NCBI RefSeq assembly: GCF_029714945.1
Contig: NZ_CP121634.1
Span: 5,477,001 to 5,541,000, forward strand
Direction: 5' to 3'
Length of the DNA: 64,000 nucleotides
DNA from: Bradyrhizobium sp. CIAT3101
Lineage (GTDB): Bacteria > Pseudomonadota > Alphaproteobacteria > Rhizobiales > Xanthobacteraceae
Shown here: positions 24,167-32,990 of the stretch, one piece after another
Layout of the letters: each line of letters starts with the position of its first letter
Numbering within the stretch: position 1 is the stretch's first letter
Made by a program: the position numbers and the translations under genes
The notes under the pieces: generated by a model
The model's database searches: none
What the model was told of the DNA's origin: nothing
The model's input: the letters and a program-made list of their open reading frames with translations, nothing else

Positions 24167-27100
24167 ATGAATCCCGTCGAGGACTCGCGAGTGCCGGGGG
24201 ACGTGGTGAGGACGGGGAAAGATTGTTTCAAAGCGACCCGCCGCCTGCGGGCCGCGCTGCTGACATCGTCGGCGCTGGCCTTGGCGTGGACGCTGCCGGC
24301 CACCCCTGCCCGCGCGCAGGATGCGACCTGGCTCGCCTCGCCCGGCACCAGCAAATATGACCGCGGCACCAACTGGAGCTCCGGCACGGTGCCATCGGGC
24401 ACCGCCTTCTTCGGCGCGTCGAGCACCACCGGCCTCTCGATTCCATCCAATGACGGAGCCAACACGACGGACGTCGGCGGCTGGACGTTCAACGCCGGGG
24501 CGGGAAACTACAGCTTCGCCAACGGCCAGATCCTGAATTTCAACGGCGCCGGCATCGTCATCAATGGCGGCAGCGCCACCATCAACGCCATCGACGGAAG
24601 CATTAATTTCCTCAACGCCAGCTCGGCCGGCGGCGCCACCATCAACAACGACAATGCCACCAGCGCGGTGAATTTCTATAACACCAGCACGGCGGGCACC
24701 TCGACCATCACGACCTACGGCAGCGTGAATTTCTACGACGCCAGCACGGCTGGCAACGCCCACATCACCGTCAATTACAATGGCGATGATGGAGGGTGGC
24801 TGTTCTTCAACAACACGAGCTCGGCGGGCAGCGCCACCATCACCAACAACATGCACCTGTCCTTCAAGGACAGCAGTACAGCGGGCAGCGCGACCATCAC
24901 CAACAACGGTGGCATGAATTTTTCCGGCGCCAGCACGGCTGGTGACGCGACCATCATCAACAATACGAACAGCCATCTGAGTTTCTCCGGCACCAGCACG
25001 GCCGGCAACGCTGCCATCATCAACACTGCCGGCACCGTCGATTTTTCCGCATCCACGGGCCCTGCCGGGGACGGCAAGCTCAGCGCCGGCTCGATTGCGG
25101 GCGCGGGCAATTTCTTTCTGGGCGCACGCGAGCTCACTGTCGGCGGCAACAATCAGAGCACCGAAGTGAGCGGCGTGATCAGCGACTGCGGCACGAGCCC
25201 GACCTGCTCCGCGGCGGGCGCGACCGGCGGTTCACTGGTGAAGACCGGCACCGGCACGCTGACGCTGTCGGGAGCGAACACCTATACCGGCGGCACCACG
25301 ATCAATGGCGGCACGTTACAGCTCGGCAGTGCCAGCGGCGTCGGCGCCATTGTGGGGACCGTCAACGTTGGCGCCAGCGGCAGGTTTAGCGTCGTCAACG
25401 CAGACACCAGCGGCATCACTGGCATCTCCAACGACGGAACCACGATCTTCCAAAACGCAAACAGCGCTGGCTCGGCCAGCATCGCGAACACCGGCACCGT
25501 CAACTTCTACGACCGCAGCACGGCTGACAGTGCCAGCATCACCAACAACAACATCCTGGCCTTCAACAACTCGAGCACGGCGGGCAGCGCTGGCATCACC
25601 AACAACGGCCTTACGACTTTCCGCGACACCGGCACGGCCGGCAGCGCCACCATCACCAACAGCGGCAGCTTGATATTCTACGGCACGAGCACGGCGGGCA
25701 GTGCCGCCATCACCAACAACACCTATGGCCAGATCGGCTTCTACGACTCGAGCACGGCCGGAAACGCCAGCATCACCGGCGGCGACCGCACCATCATCGG
25801 CTTCTACAATTCGAGCACGGCTGGCAGCGCCACCATCAGCCTCAACGGCTATGCCGGCTCGTTGAGTTTCCACGGCACCAGCACGGCCGGCAGCGCCACC
25901 ATCACCCTTGCAAGCACCAACAGCGCGTTATTCTACGACACCAGCACCGCTGGCAGCGCGACGATCAACAACGGCGGGCAGTTCTACTTCTACGGTTCGA
26001 GCACGGCCGGTCATGCTGGCATCACCAACACCAACTCAATCGATTTCAACCAAACCAGCACGGCGGGAAACGCAGCCATTGCCAACAACGGCGTGTTGAC
26101 CTTCAGCGCCTCGAGTACCGCAGCAAGCGCAACCATCACCAATAATTTCGCGATGTTTTTTTATGGCGCCAGCACGGCGAGCAGCGCGACCATCAACAAC
26201 GCCTATAATCTATCCTTCGATGGCACCAGCACGGCCGGCAATGCCGTCATCACCAACAACGGCAACGGGCTCTTCGGTTCCGTCGGAAACACTTATTTCG
26301 CGGGCAACGCGACCGCGGGCAATGCGCAGCTCATCAACAACGACCCGAACGCCGTGTTCGATTTTTCCGGCAGCTCCGGCCCGAACGGCGACAACAAGCT
26401 CAGCGCCGGCTCGATCGCCGGCAACGGCACCTTCTACCTCGGCGCCAATGCGCTGACAGTCGGCGGAAACAATCTGTCGACCACCGTCAGCGGCGTGATC
26501 GTGGACGGTGGCAACTTCGGCGGCGTCGGCGGCTCGCTGGTGAAGATCGGCACCGGCACGCTGACGCTAACGGGCGCCAACACCTATACCGGTGGCACCA
26601 CCTTTGCCGGCGGAACGGTCAGCGTCGCCTCGGACGCCAATCTCGGCGACCTCGCGGGCGGCCTGACCTTCAACGGCGGCACCCTCCAAATATCAGGCAC
26701 GACATTCAACACCACCGCACGCAGCATCAATCTGGGCGCCGGCGGCGGCACATTCGACATTGCGGACGCAACCAACAATTTCGTGCTCAGCCAGGATCTC
26801 AGCGGCGGCAGGCTGACCAAGTCCGGCGCCGGCACGCTGACCCTGACCGGCGCGGAAACTTTTTCCGGCGCCACGGTTTCCGCAGGCACGCTGGTGTTCA
26901 GCGGCAATGCCACGGCCGGCAACGCCGTCATCACCAACAGCGGCAATGTGCTGTTCGACGGCAATTCGACGCCCGGCAACGCGCAGCTCTCCAACGCCAC
27001 ATCCAGCGCCGTTTTCGACCTCTCGATGAGCACCGGCCCCAATGGCGACAACAAGCTCACCGCCGGCTCGCTCGCCGGAAGCGGTACGTTCGAGCTTGGC

Positions 27101-28933
27101 GGCAAGCAGTTGACGATTGGCAGCGACAATCTGTCGGCCAATGTCACCGGCGTGCTCGCTGACGGCGGATCGGGCGGCGGCACCGGCGCCTCACTGGTGA
27201 AGGTCGGTACGGGGCGGCAGACCCTGTCGGGCGTCAACACCTACACCGGCGCGACAACGATCGATGGCGGCACGCTGGCGGTGAACGGCGATATCACGGC
27301 GTCGAGCGGCGTCACCGTGAACAGCGGCGGCGCGCTCGGCGGCACCGGCATCGTCGGCAACACCATGATTGCAAGCGGCGGCGCGCTTGCGCCCGGCAAC
27401 TCCATCGGCACGCTGACGGTGAGCGGCAATCTGACGTTCACGGCGGGCAGCTTCTACCAAATAGAGGCCTCGCCGACAGCCGCCGATCGCACCAATGTCA
27501 CGGGGACGGCGACACTCACGGGCGCCATCGTGCAGGCGATCGCCTTGGCCGGCAGCTTCCGCGCGCAGACCTACACCATCCTGAACGCGACCGGCGGGTT
27601 CGGCGGCACGCAGTTCGCCGGGATCACCAGCAGCAGCTTCTCCCCCGGCGCGCGCAACCCGCACCTGACTTACGACGCCAACAACGTCTATCTCGTGCTC
27701 GATCCCGGCACGATCGTGCTGCCGGCGGGCACGGGCGCCAACCAGAGCAGCGTCGCTGGCGCCATCAACAAGGCGGTCGAGGGCGGCGCAACGCCGCCGG
27801 CCGGCTTCGACGCGCTGCTCAACATGGGCAACCCGCAGCTCAACCACGCGCTCGGCCAGGTCTCCGGCCAGCCCGGCGCGGCCAGCACGCAGGGCGCGTT
27901 CAGCGCGGCGCAGCAGTTCGTCAACATGCTCGATCCGCTTGGCGGCGGCACCGACGGCGAGCGCGGCGCGGCCGGTGACGGCGGGACGCTGGGCTACGCC
28001 GCCACCAGCCCGCGCGACGCCAGGGTGCGCGAGGCCTATGCCGCGGTGACGCCGCGCGAGGCGAGCGCAGATGTCATCGACCGCCGCTGGGGCGTGTGGG
28101 CCTCCGGCTATGGCGGCGCCAGCACGCTGAACGGCAACGCGGCATCAGGGTCGAGCACCACCACCAGCCGCATCTACGGCACCGTGGTCGGCGCCGATTA
28201 TCGCGTCTCTCCAAACACGCTGCTCGGCCTCGCGCTCGGCGGCGCCGGCTACAATTTTTCGCTGTCCGACAACCTCGGCAGCGGCCGCGCCGATCTGTTC
28301 CAGGCCGGCCTCTATGCCCGCCACAGTTTCGGCCCGGCCTACATTTCCGCGGCCTTCGCCTATGGCTGGCAGGACGTCACCACCGATCGCACCGTGACGG
28401 TGTCAGGCACGGACAAGCTCACCGCGAACTTCAAGGCGAGCACCTTCTCAGGCCGCCTCGAAACCGGCAGGCGCTTCGCACCGATCCCCGCCTCCAGCTT
28501 TGGCGTCACGCCCTACGCGGCGGTGCAGGCGACAACCTTCCATCTCCCCGGCTACGGCGAGACCGCGCTCGTCGGCAGCAACCAGTTCGCACTGTCCTAC
28601 ACCTCGCAGGACACCACCAATGTCCGCACCGAACTCGGCGCCCGCACCGACCAGCGTATCCTGGTCAACGACGGCGTGCTCACGCTGCGCGGCCGGCTCG
28701 CCTGGGCGCACGACACCAACACCAACCGCCTCGTCAGCGCCGTCTTCCAGACGCTGCCCGGCGCCGCCTTCACGGTCAGCGGCGCGCAGCCGGCTGCGGA
28801 CTCCGCATTGGTCGGCGGTCGCGCCGAGATGAAATGGCGCAATGGCCTGTCGCTCGCAGGCATGGTCGAGGGCGAGTTCTCGCAGAGCACGCAGACCTAC
28901 ACCGGCAAGGGCATGGTGCGTTATGAGTGGTAG
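24167..28933 (+). CDS. Autotransporter with STAG-repeat passenger
   Basis: A 1588-residue type V secretion protein. An extended N-terminus with signal peptide (LLTSSALALAWTLPATPARAQ) leads into a beta-helical passenger. The passenger has arrays of a 19-21 residue unit (xLxFxxTSTAGSATITNN), about 24 copies in blocks of 7, 15 and 2. Each block closes with a conserved cap (SGPNGDNKLSAGSIAG...LTVGGNN) and an autotransporter-associated strand (GTGTLTLSGANTYTGGTTI). The final 280 residues or so form the beta-barrel translocator (WGVWASGYGG... to MVRYEW, a terminal aromatic as outer-membrane proteins need). No protease or lipase triad is visible, so an adhesin or surface-structure role is likeliest. 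The start lacks a clear ribosome site. Confidence 0.87.
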   Translation: MNPVEDSRVPGDVVRTGKDCFKATRRLRAALLTSSALALAWTLPATPARAQDATWLASPGTSKYDRGTNWSSGTVPSGTAFFGASSTTGLSIPSNDGANTTDVGGWTFNAGAGNYSFANGQILNFNGAGIVINGGSATINAIDGSINFLNASSAGGATINNDNATSAVNFYNTSTAGTSTITTYGSVNFYDASTAGNAHITVNYNGDDGGWLFFNNTSSAGSATITNNMHLSFKDSSTAGSATITNNGGMNFSGASTAGDATIINNTNSHLSFSGTSTAGNAAIINTAGTVDFSASTGPAGDGKLSAGSIAGAGNFFLGARELTVGGNNQSTEVSGVISDCGTSPTCSAAGATGGSLVKTGTGTLTLSGANTYTGGTTINGGTLQLGSASGVGAIVGTVNVGASGRFSVVNADTSGITGISNDGTTIFQNANSAGSASIANTGTVNFYDRSTADSASITNNNILAFNNSSTAGSAGITNNGLTTFRDTGTAGSATITNSGSLIFYGTSTAGSAAITNNTYGQIGFYDSSTAGNASITGGDRTIIGFYNSSTAGSATISLNGYAGSLSFHGTSTAGSATITLASTNSALFYDTSTAGSATINNGGQFYFYGSSTAGHAGITNTNSIDFNQTSTAGNAAIANNGVLTFSASSTAASATITNNFAMFFYGASTASSATINNAYNLSFDGTSTAGNAVITNNGNGLFGSVGNTYFAGNATAGNAQLINNDPNAVFDFSGSSGPNGDNKLSAGSIAGNGTFYLGANALTVGGNNLSTTVSGVIVDGGNFGGVGGSLVKIGTGTLTLTGANTYTGGTTFAGGTVSVASDANLGDLAGGLTFNGGTLQISGTTFNTTARSINLGAGGGTFDIADATNNFVLSQDLSGGRLTKSGAGTLTLTGAETFSGATVSAGTLVFSGNATAGNAVITNSGNVLFDGNSTPGNAQLSNATSSAVFDLSMSTGPNGDNKLTAGSLAGSGTFELGGKQLTIGSDNLSANVTGVLADGGSGGGTGASLVKVGTGRQTLSGVNTYTGATTIDGGTLAVNGDITASSGVTVNSGGALGGTGIVGNTMIASGGALAPGNSIGTLTVSGNLTFTAGSFYQIEASPTAADRTNVTGTATLTGAIVQAIALAGSFRAQTYTILNATGGFGGTQFAGITSSSFSPGARNPHLTYDANNVYLVLDPGTIVLPAGTGANQSSVAGAINKAVEGGATPPAGFDALLNMGNPQLNHALGQVSGQPGAASTQGAFSAAQQFVNMLDPLGGGTDGERGAAGDGGTLGYAATSPRDARVREAYAAVTPREASADVIDRRWGVWASGYGGASTLNGNAASGSSTTTSRIYGTVVGADYRVSPNTLLGLALGGAGYNFSLSDNLGSGRADLFQAGLYARHSFGPAYISAAFAYGWQDVTTDRTVTVSGTDKLTANFKASTFSGRLETGRRFAPIPASSFGVTPYAAVQATTFHLPGYGETALVGSNQFALSYTSQDTTNVRTELGARTDQRILVNDGVLTLRGRLAWAHDTNTNRLVSAVFQTLPGAAFTVSGAQPAADSALVGGRAEMKWRNGLSLAGMVEGEFSQSTQTYTGKGMVRYEW
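24592..25062 (+). repeat. STAG-repeat array 1 inside autotransporter (7 units)
   Basis: Seven tandem coding repeats of about 57-66 nt, each containing a version of AGC-ACG-GC(T/G)-GGC followed by GCCACCATCA. They encode the consensus (S/T)STAG(S/N)A(T/A)I(T/I)NN. High nucleotide identity makes copy number liable to slippage or recombination. Confidence 0.75.
25440..26392 (+). repeat. STAG-repeat array 2 inside autotransporter (15 units)
   Basis: Fifteen tandem units from NANSAGSASI to NATAGNAQL, with the same consensus as array 1; spacing between STAG cores varies from 18 to 24 residues owing to short insertions. The alternation F/Y-x-x-S-T-A-G-x-A-x-I suggests one beta-helix rung or half-rung per unit. 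A further two-unit array lies near 26900-27030 before the last cap. Confidence 0.75.
28358..28400 (+). repeat. 43-bp perfect direct repeat, copy 1
   Basis: A 43-nt segment within the beta-barrel region of the first autotransporter (encoding AYGWQDVTTDRTVT) that is identical to 31728-31770 in the second autotransporter. The copies are 3370 bp apart. Confidence 0.88.
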
Positions 28934-31900
28934 ACGGCACATCGGCTTCGCCGCGATCGTATTGATGGCTGCATTGCTGGCCACGCCGGCCCTCGCTCAA
29001 AGCATCACCGTTCCGGCCGGCAACACCAACACGATGTCCGGGCCGATCAGCGGCGCCGGCGATATCGTGCTCAATGGCGGCGGCACGCTGGTGCTGTCCG
29101 GCGCCAATACCTACACCGGCGGCACTATAATCTGTGGCACCACCTGCGGGGTCGCCGGCGGCAGCAGCGTGCTGCAAATCGGCGTCGATACGGTGGGTAC
29201 GCCTGGCGCAATCACCTCGTCGGCGATCGGCACGGGCACGCTGACCTTCGACGGCGGCACGCTGCAGGCCGGCGGCAACTACACCATCGCCAATGCCACG
29301 CAGATCAACGCGACCGGCGCCACGATCGATTCCAACGGATACACCCTCACCTATTCCGGCAACATCGCCGACGCGGCAGGACAATCGGGCAGCCTGCTGC
29401 TCAAGACCACCAACGGGAACGTGATCCTGTCCGGCACCAACACCTATTCCGGCGGCACCACAATAGTCGGCGTCATCAACTTTGCCAGCGGCAAGGTGGT
29501 GGTGGCCAACGGCAGCGCGTTCGGCACCGGTACGGTCACCTTGCAAAACGTCTGGATCCAGACCAGCGGCACAAGCGACGTGACCTTCGCCAACAATTTC
29601 AAAATCGATCAGTCCACCAGCGGCAGCCTCCTCGACGCCAAAGGCAAGACGTTGACGATCTCCGGCAACATCACCGACGGCACCGGCGCCGGCAAGCTGA
29701 TAATCGCGGATACTTCGTTCAATTTCAGCCAAGTGGTGTTCCTCGGTGCCAACACCTACACAGGTGGCACCACAATCAGCCTCGGGAACCTGGTGCTTGG
29801 CGATGCCACCCACACCGCGTCCATCACCGGCCAGGTCACCAACAACGCCTACTTCTATATCCGCAACGCCGATACCTCGGCGATCACGGCTCTGGCCAAT
29901 AACGGCGACACGGAGTTCTCCGGCACGACGACCGCGGGCACGATGACCATCACCAACAAGGGTGGTGTCTCCTTCCTTAACGCGAGCAGCGCCGGGAACG
30001 CCACGATCAACAACTATTTCAGCAACGCGACCAACGATAATTATACTGGCAGCGTGACCTTCGGCACGTTCGGGGGCACCGATACCAGCAGCGCCGGCAA
30101 CGCCAAGATCAACAACATCCATGGATACACCGCGTTTAACGCGGCGACCAATGCCGGGACTGCCACCATCATCAACACCTTCAGTGGCAACACCGTGTTT
30201 AATGATCAGTCGTCGGCGGCCGGAGCGACGATCACGAACAGTGATTATGGCACGACCTGGTTTCAGTTCTCTTCGACTGCAGGCAACGCCGTCATCACCA
30301 ACACTTCCGGCGGCTCGACAAGCTTCTACAACAATGCAACCGGCGGCAACGCGCAATTCATCGCCGACGGCACCGGCTATGTCGACTTCAGCCAGAGCAG
30401 CGGCACGAACGGCGACGGCCGGATCACGGCCGGCTCGATCGCCGGCTCCGGCTTCTACTACATCGGGGGCGGCAACACGCTAGTGGTCGGCAGCAACAGC
30501 CTCTCGACGACGGTCAGCGGCGTGATCGCCAATCTCAATCCCGACCCATCGTGCGGCTGCGGCGCGGCGGGTCCGGCCAATCTGGAGAAGACTGGCAGCG
30601 GCACGCTGACGCTGTCCGGCGCCAACACCTATACCGGCACCACCGTCGTGAACGGTGGCATGCTCCAGGTCGACGGCTCGATCGCATCCTCGAGCCAGAC
30701 CACGGTGAACGCCGGCGGTGCACTCTCCGGCACAGGCACCGTCGGCAATACGTTGATCGCCAGCGGCGGCATCCTGGTCGCCGGCAACGGCACGCCGGGC
30801 TCACGGTTGACAGTCGCGGGCAATCTCGCCTTCCAGTCGGGCGCGTTGTATCTCGTGACGGTCAACACGAACGCGGCGACGTCGGTCAACGTCTCCGGCA
30901 CGGCATCGCTCAACGGCGGCGTCGGTGTGAGTGTGGCGCCCGGCAGCACGGTTCAAAAGCAATATACCATCGTATCGGCGAGCGGCGGCCGAACCGGGAC
31001 ATTCACCAGCCTCGCGGCAACAGGCGTACCGGCCGGTTGGGCTGCGAGCCTCAGCTATGATGCCACCCATGCCTATCTGAATTTCGCGCTCGACTATGGC
31101 ATCCGGACCGACCTCAACACCAACCAGAAGACGATCGCGACCACGCTGCAAAACTTCTTCGACGCCAATGGCGGCATCAACGCCGCCTTTGTCGCGCGCT
31201 CCACAGGCAGCCTGACCCAACTCTCGGGCCAGGGCGCGACGGGATCGCAGCAGACCACGTTCGGCGCCATGAGCCAGTTCATGGGATTGCTGACCGATCC
31301 GTACACAGCCGGGCGCGATGGCGGCACCGGCGGCGCCAGCGCGGTGCCGTTCGCCGAGGAAAGCGCCTCGCTCGCAGACGCAGCGCGCAGCGGCGATGCG
31401 CGTGATGCCTTGGCCAGCATGCCGCGCAAGGCTCCCGGGGAGCCTGCCTTCGATCAGCGCTGGAACGTCTGGGCTGCGGCCTTTGGCGGCTCGCAGAGCA
31501 CCAGCGGCAATGCCGTGCTGGGCTCGAACAGCACAACGAGCAGCCTCTACGGCACCGCTGTCGGCGCCGACTATCGCTTCTCGCCGAACACCATCGCCGG
31601 CTTCGCGCTCGCTGGCGGCGGCACCAGCTTCAACGTGAGCGGGCTCGGCGGGGGCCGCTCGGATCTGTTCCAGGCCGGCGCCTTCCTGCGCCACAATGTG
31701 GGCGCGGCCTACATCACCGCCGTGCTGGCCTATGGCTGGCAGGACGTCACCACCGATCGCACCGTGACGGCCGCTGGCATCGATCGCCTGCGCGCCGAGT
31801 TCAACGCCAATGCGTGGAGCGGCCGCATCGAGGGCGGTTATCGCTTCATCGCCCCCTGGACCAGTGGCGTTGGCCTCACGCCCTATGCCGCCGGCCAGGT

Positions 31901-32303
31901 CACGAGGTTCGACCTGCCCGCGTATGCAGAATCCGTCGTCTCCGGAAACAACACGTTCGCCCTCGCCTACGCGGCCAAGAGCGTGACCGACACGCGCAGT
32001 GAGCTTGGCTTGCGCACCGACAAATCCTTTGCCCTGCCGGACGGCATCCTCACGCTGCGCGGCCGCGCTGCCTGGGCGCACGATTTCAATCCCGATCGCA
32101 GCGTCGCCGCGACGTTCCAGACGTTGCCCGGCGCGAGCTTCGTCGTCGGCGGTGCACGACTGGCCGCAGATTCCGCCCTCACCACCGCCTCTGCGGAGAT
32201 GAAATGGCTCAACGGCTGGTCGGCGTCGACAAGCTTCGAAGGCGAATTCTCCAGCGTGACGCGGTCGTACGCCGGCAAGGGCGTGGTGCGTTACGCGTGG
32301 TAG
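28923..32303 (+). CDS. Second autotransporter, tandem paralogue
   Basis: A 1126-residue protein read from ATG at 28923 (MSGRRHIGFAAIVLMAALL), with a signal peptide ending PALAQ; the open frame reaches further 5' but that part is a shadow of the first autotransporter. The start lies 11 nt inside the first gene, so the two are almost certainly one transcript. The passenger has several autotransporter-associated strands (GTLTLSGANTYTG), degenerate STAG units (SSAGNATINN) and one cap of the same kind as in gene 1. The C-terminal barrel (WNVWAAAFGGSQS... to GVVRYAW) is closely related to that of gene 1. No enzymatic motif is seen. Confidence 0.88.
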   Translation: MSGRRHIGFAAIVLMAALLATPALAQSITVPAGNTNTMSGPISGAGDIVLNGGGTLVLSGANTYTGGTIICGTTCGVAGGSSVLQIGVDTVGTPGAITSSAIGTGTLTFDGGTLQAGGNYTIANATQINATGATIDSNGYTLTYSGNIADAAGQSGSLLLKTTNGNVILSGTNTYSGGTTIVGVINFASGKVVVANGSAFGTGTVTLQNVWIQTSGTSDVTFANNFKIDQSTSGSLLDAKGKTLTISGNITDGTGAGKLIIADTSFNFSQVVFLGANTYTGGTTISLGNLVLGDATHTASITGQVTNNAYFYIRNADTSAITALANNGDTEFSGTTTAGTMTITNKGGVSFLNASSAGNATINNYFSNATNDNYTGSVTFGTFGGTDTSSAGNAKINNIHGYTAFNAATNAGTATIINTFSGNTVFNDQSSAAGATITNSDYGTTWFQFSSTAGNAVITNTSGGSTSFYNNATGGNAQFIADGTGYVDFSQSSGTNGDGRITAGSIAGSGFYYIGGGNTLVVGSNSLSTTVSGVIANLNPDPSCGCGAAGPANLEKTGSGTLTLSGANTYTGTTVVNGGMLQVDGSIASSSQTTVNAGGALSGTGTVGNTLIASGGILVAGNGTPGSRLTVAGNLAFQSGALYLVTVNTNAATSVNVSGTASLNGGVGVSVAPGSTVQKQYTIVSASGGRTGTFTSLAATGVPAGWAASLSYDATHAYLNFALDYGIRTDLNTNQKTIATTLQNFFDANGGINAAFVARSTGSLTQLSGQGATGSQQTTFGAMSQFMGLLTDPYTAGRDGGTGGASAVPFAEESASLADAARSGDARDALASMPRKAPGEPAFDQRWNVWAAAFGGSQSTSGNAVLGSNSTTSSLYGTAVGADYRFSPNTIAGFALAGGGTSFNVSGLGGGRSDLFQAGAFLRHNVGAAYITAVLAYGWQDVTTDRTVTAAGIDRLRAEFNANAWSGRIEGGYRFIAPWTSGVGLTPYAAGQVTRFDLPAYAESVVSGNNTFALAYAAKSVTDTRSELGLRTDKSFALPDGILTLRGRAAWAHDFNPDRSVAATFQTLPGASFVVGGARLAADSALTTASAEMKWLNGWSASTSFEGEFSSVTRSYAGKGVVRYAW
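31728..31770 (+). repeat. 43-bp perfect direct repeat, copy 2
   Basis: Identical to 28358-28400 and in the matching position of the second barrel. The offset of 3370 bp equals the reading-frame offset between the two genes modulo 3, so recombination between the copies would keep the frame. Confidence 0.88.
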
Positions 32304-32307
32304 AGCG

Positions 32308-32688
32308 TCAGGCGCCGGCGAGCTCGGCGCGGCGAAGACTGACCTGGACGCCGACCTGGTTGATCGCATGAGCAATCGGCGGCGACGATTTCGCAACGGC
32401 GACCGTCACACTGTCCATCATGTCGAAGCGTCGCAGCAGTCCTGCAGCGATCGTCTCGCCGAGCGCTTCGAGGGTCTGGAATTTGCCGGACCCTGCAATC
32501 TGCACGGCCTCGTCGACGACGGCGTCATACCGCACCGACGAATCCAGATCGTCGCTAAGGTGGGTCCGGACCTCCTGCAGATCGGCAAAAATATCAAAAC
32601 TGAATTTTTGTCCGAGCTTTCGCTCTTCCTCGAACAGACCGTGATAGCCGTAAGTCTGAAGTCCGGTGATTTTGATCGACGTCAGCAT
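32308..32688 (-). CDS. folB: Dihydroneopterin aldolase
   Basis: A 126-residue protein from ATG at 32688 (MLTSIKITGLQTYGYHGLF), with GGAG at 7-nt spacing; upstream in-frame Met codons are less well placed. The N-terminal motif GYHGLFEEERKLGQKFSFDI and the catalytic-region LEALGETIAAGLL followed by VAVAKSSPPI match FolB. The enzyme converts 7,8-dihydroneopterin to 6-hydroxymethyl-dihydropterin and glycolaldehyde in folate synthesis. It converges on the second autotransporter with only 4 nt between them. No folP or folK is adjacent, so it is solitary here. Confidence 0.9.
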   Translation of the reverse strand: MLTSIKITGLQTYGYHGLFEEERKLGQKFSFDIFADLQEVRTHLSDDLDSSVRYDAVVDEAVQIAGSGKFQTLEALGETIAAGLLRRFDMMDSVTVAVAKSSPPIAHAINQVGVQVSLRRAELAGA

Positions 32689-32990
32689 GGGCAGCTCCAG
32701 ATGAAGCATTTTGATCGGGTTTGTCCCCCAATCGCCCAGGCGAGCGGCAGATACCCCGCGCTTCCCGATGGTGCTCCATCCGATGTCGCCAGTCACGCGA
32801 GGCCGTCAGCGATATCAGCTTTCCGCAATCCCGACAATGAACATCATCGTGCTGGGCTCGGCAGGCGGCAGGATATTGTTCTGCTCCTGTTTTGCCCGAC
32901 GTGTCAAATGACCGGCAACTCGCACGCCGCGGTTCTACTGTGCATGGGGTTGTTTTGCGGAATCGCGTTGCGGAGCGGTCGCCGCAACGA
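32689..32990. other. Intergenic region, no gene seen
   Basis: About 300 nt between folB and the binding-protein gene, both on the minus strand. Open frames here have no ribosome sites or recognisable products. It should hold the folB promoter; no clear -35/-10 pair or terminator hairpin is identified. Confidence 0.45.

Noticed and set aside
24592..26392. Regularly spaced repeats resembling a CRISPR array
   Set aside because: The repeats are in frame, imperfect and code for a beta-structured protein; spacers are not unique sequences.
28776..32396. Two minus-strand frames of over 500 codons opposite the second autotransporter
   Set aside because: Shadows created by the repetitive, stop-poor codon pattern of the passenger.
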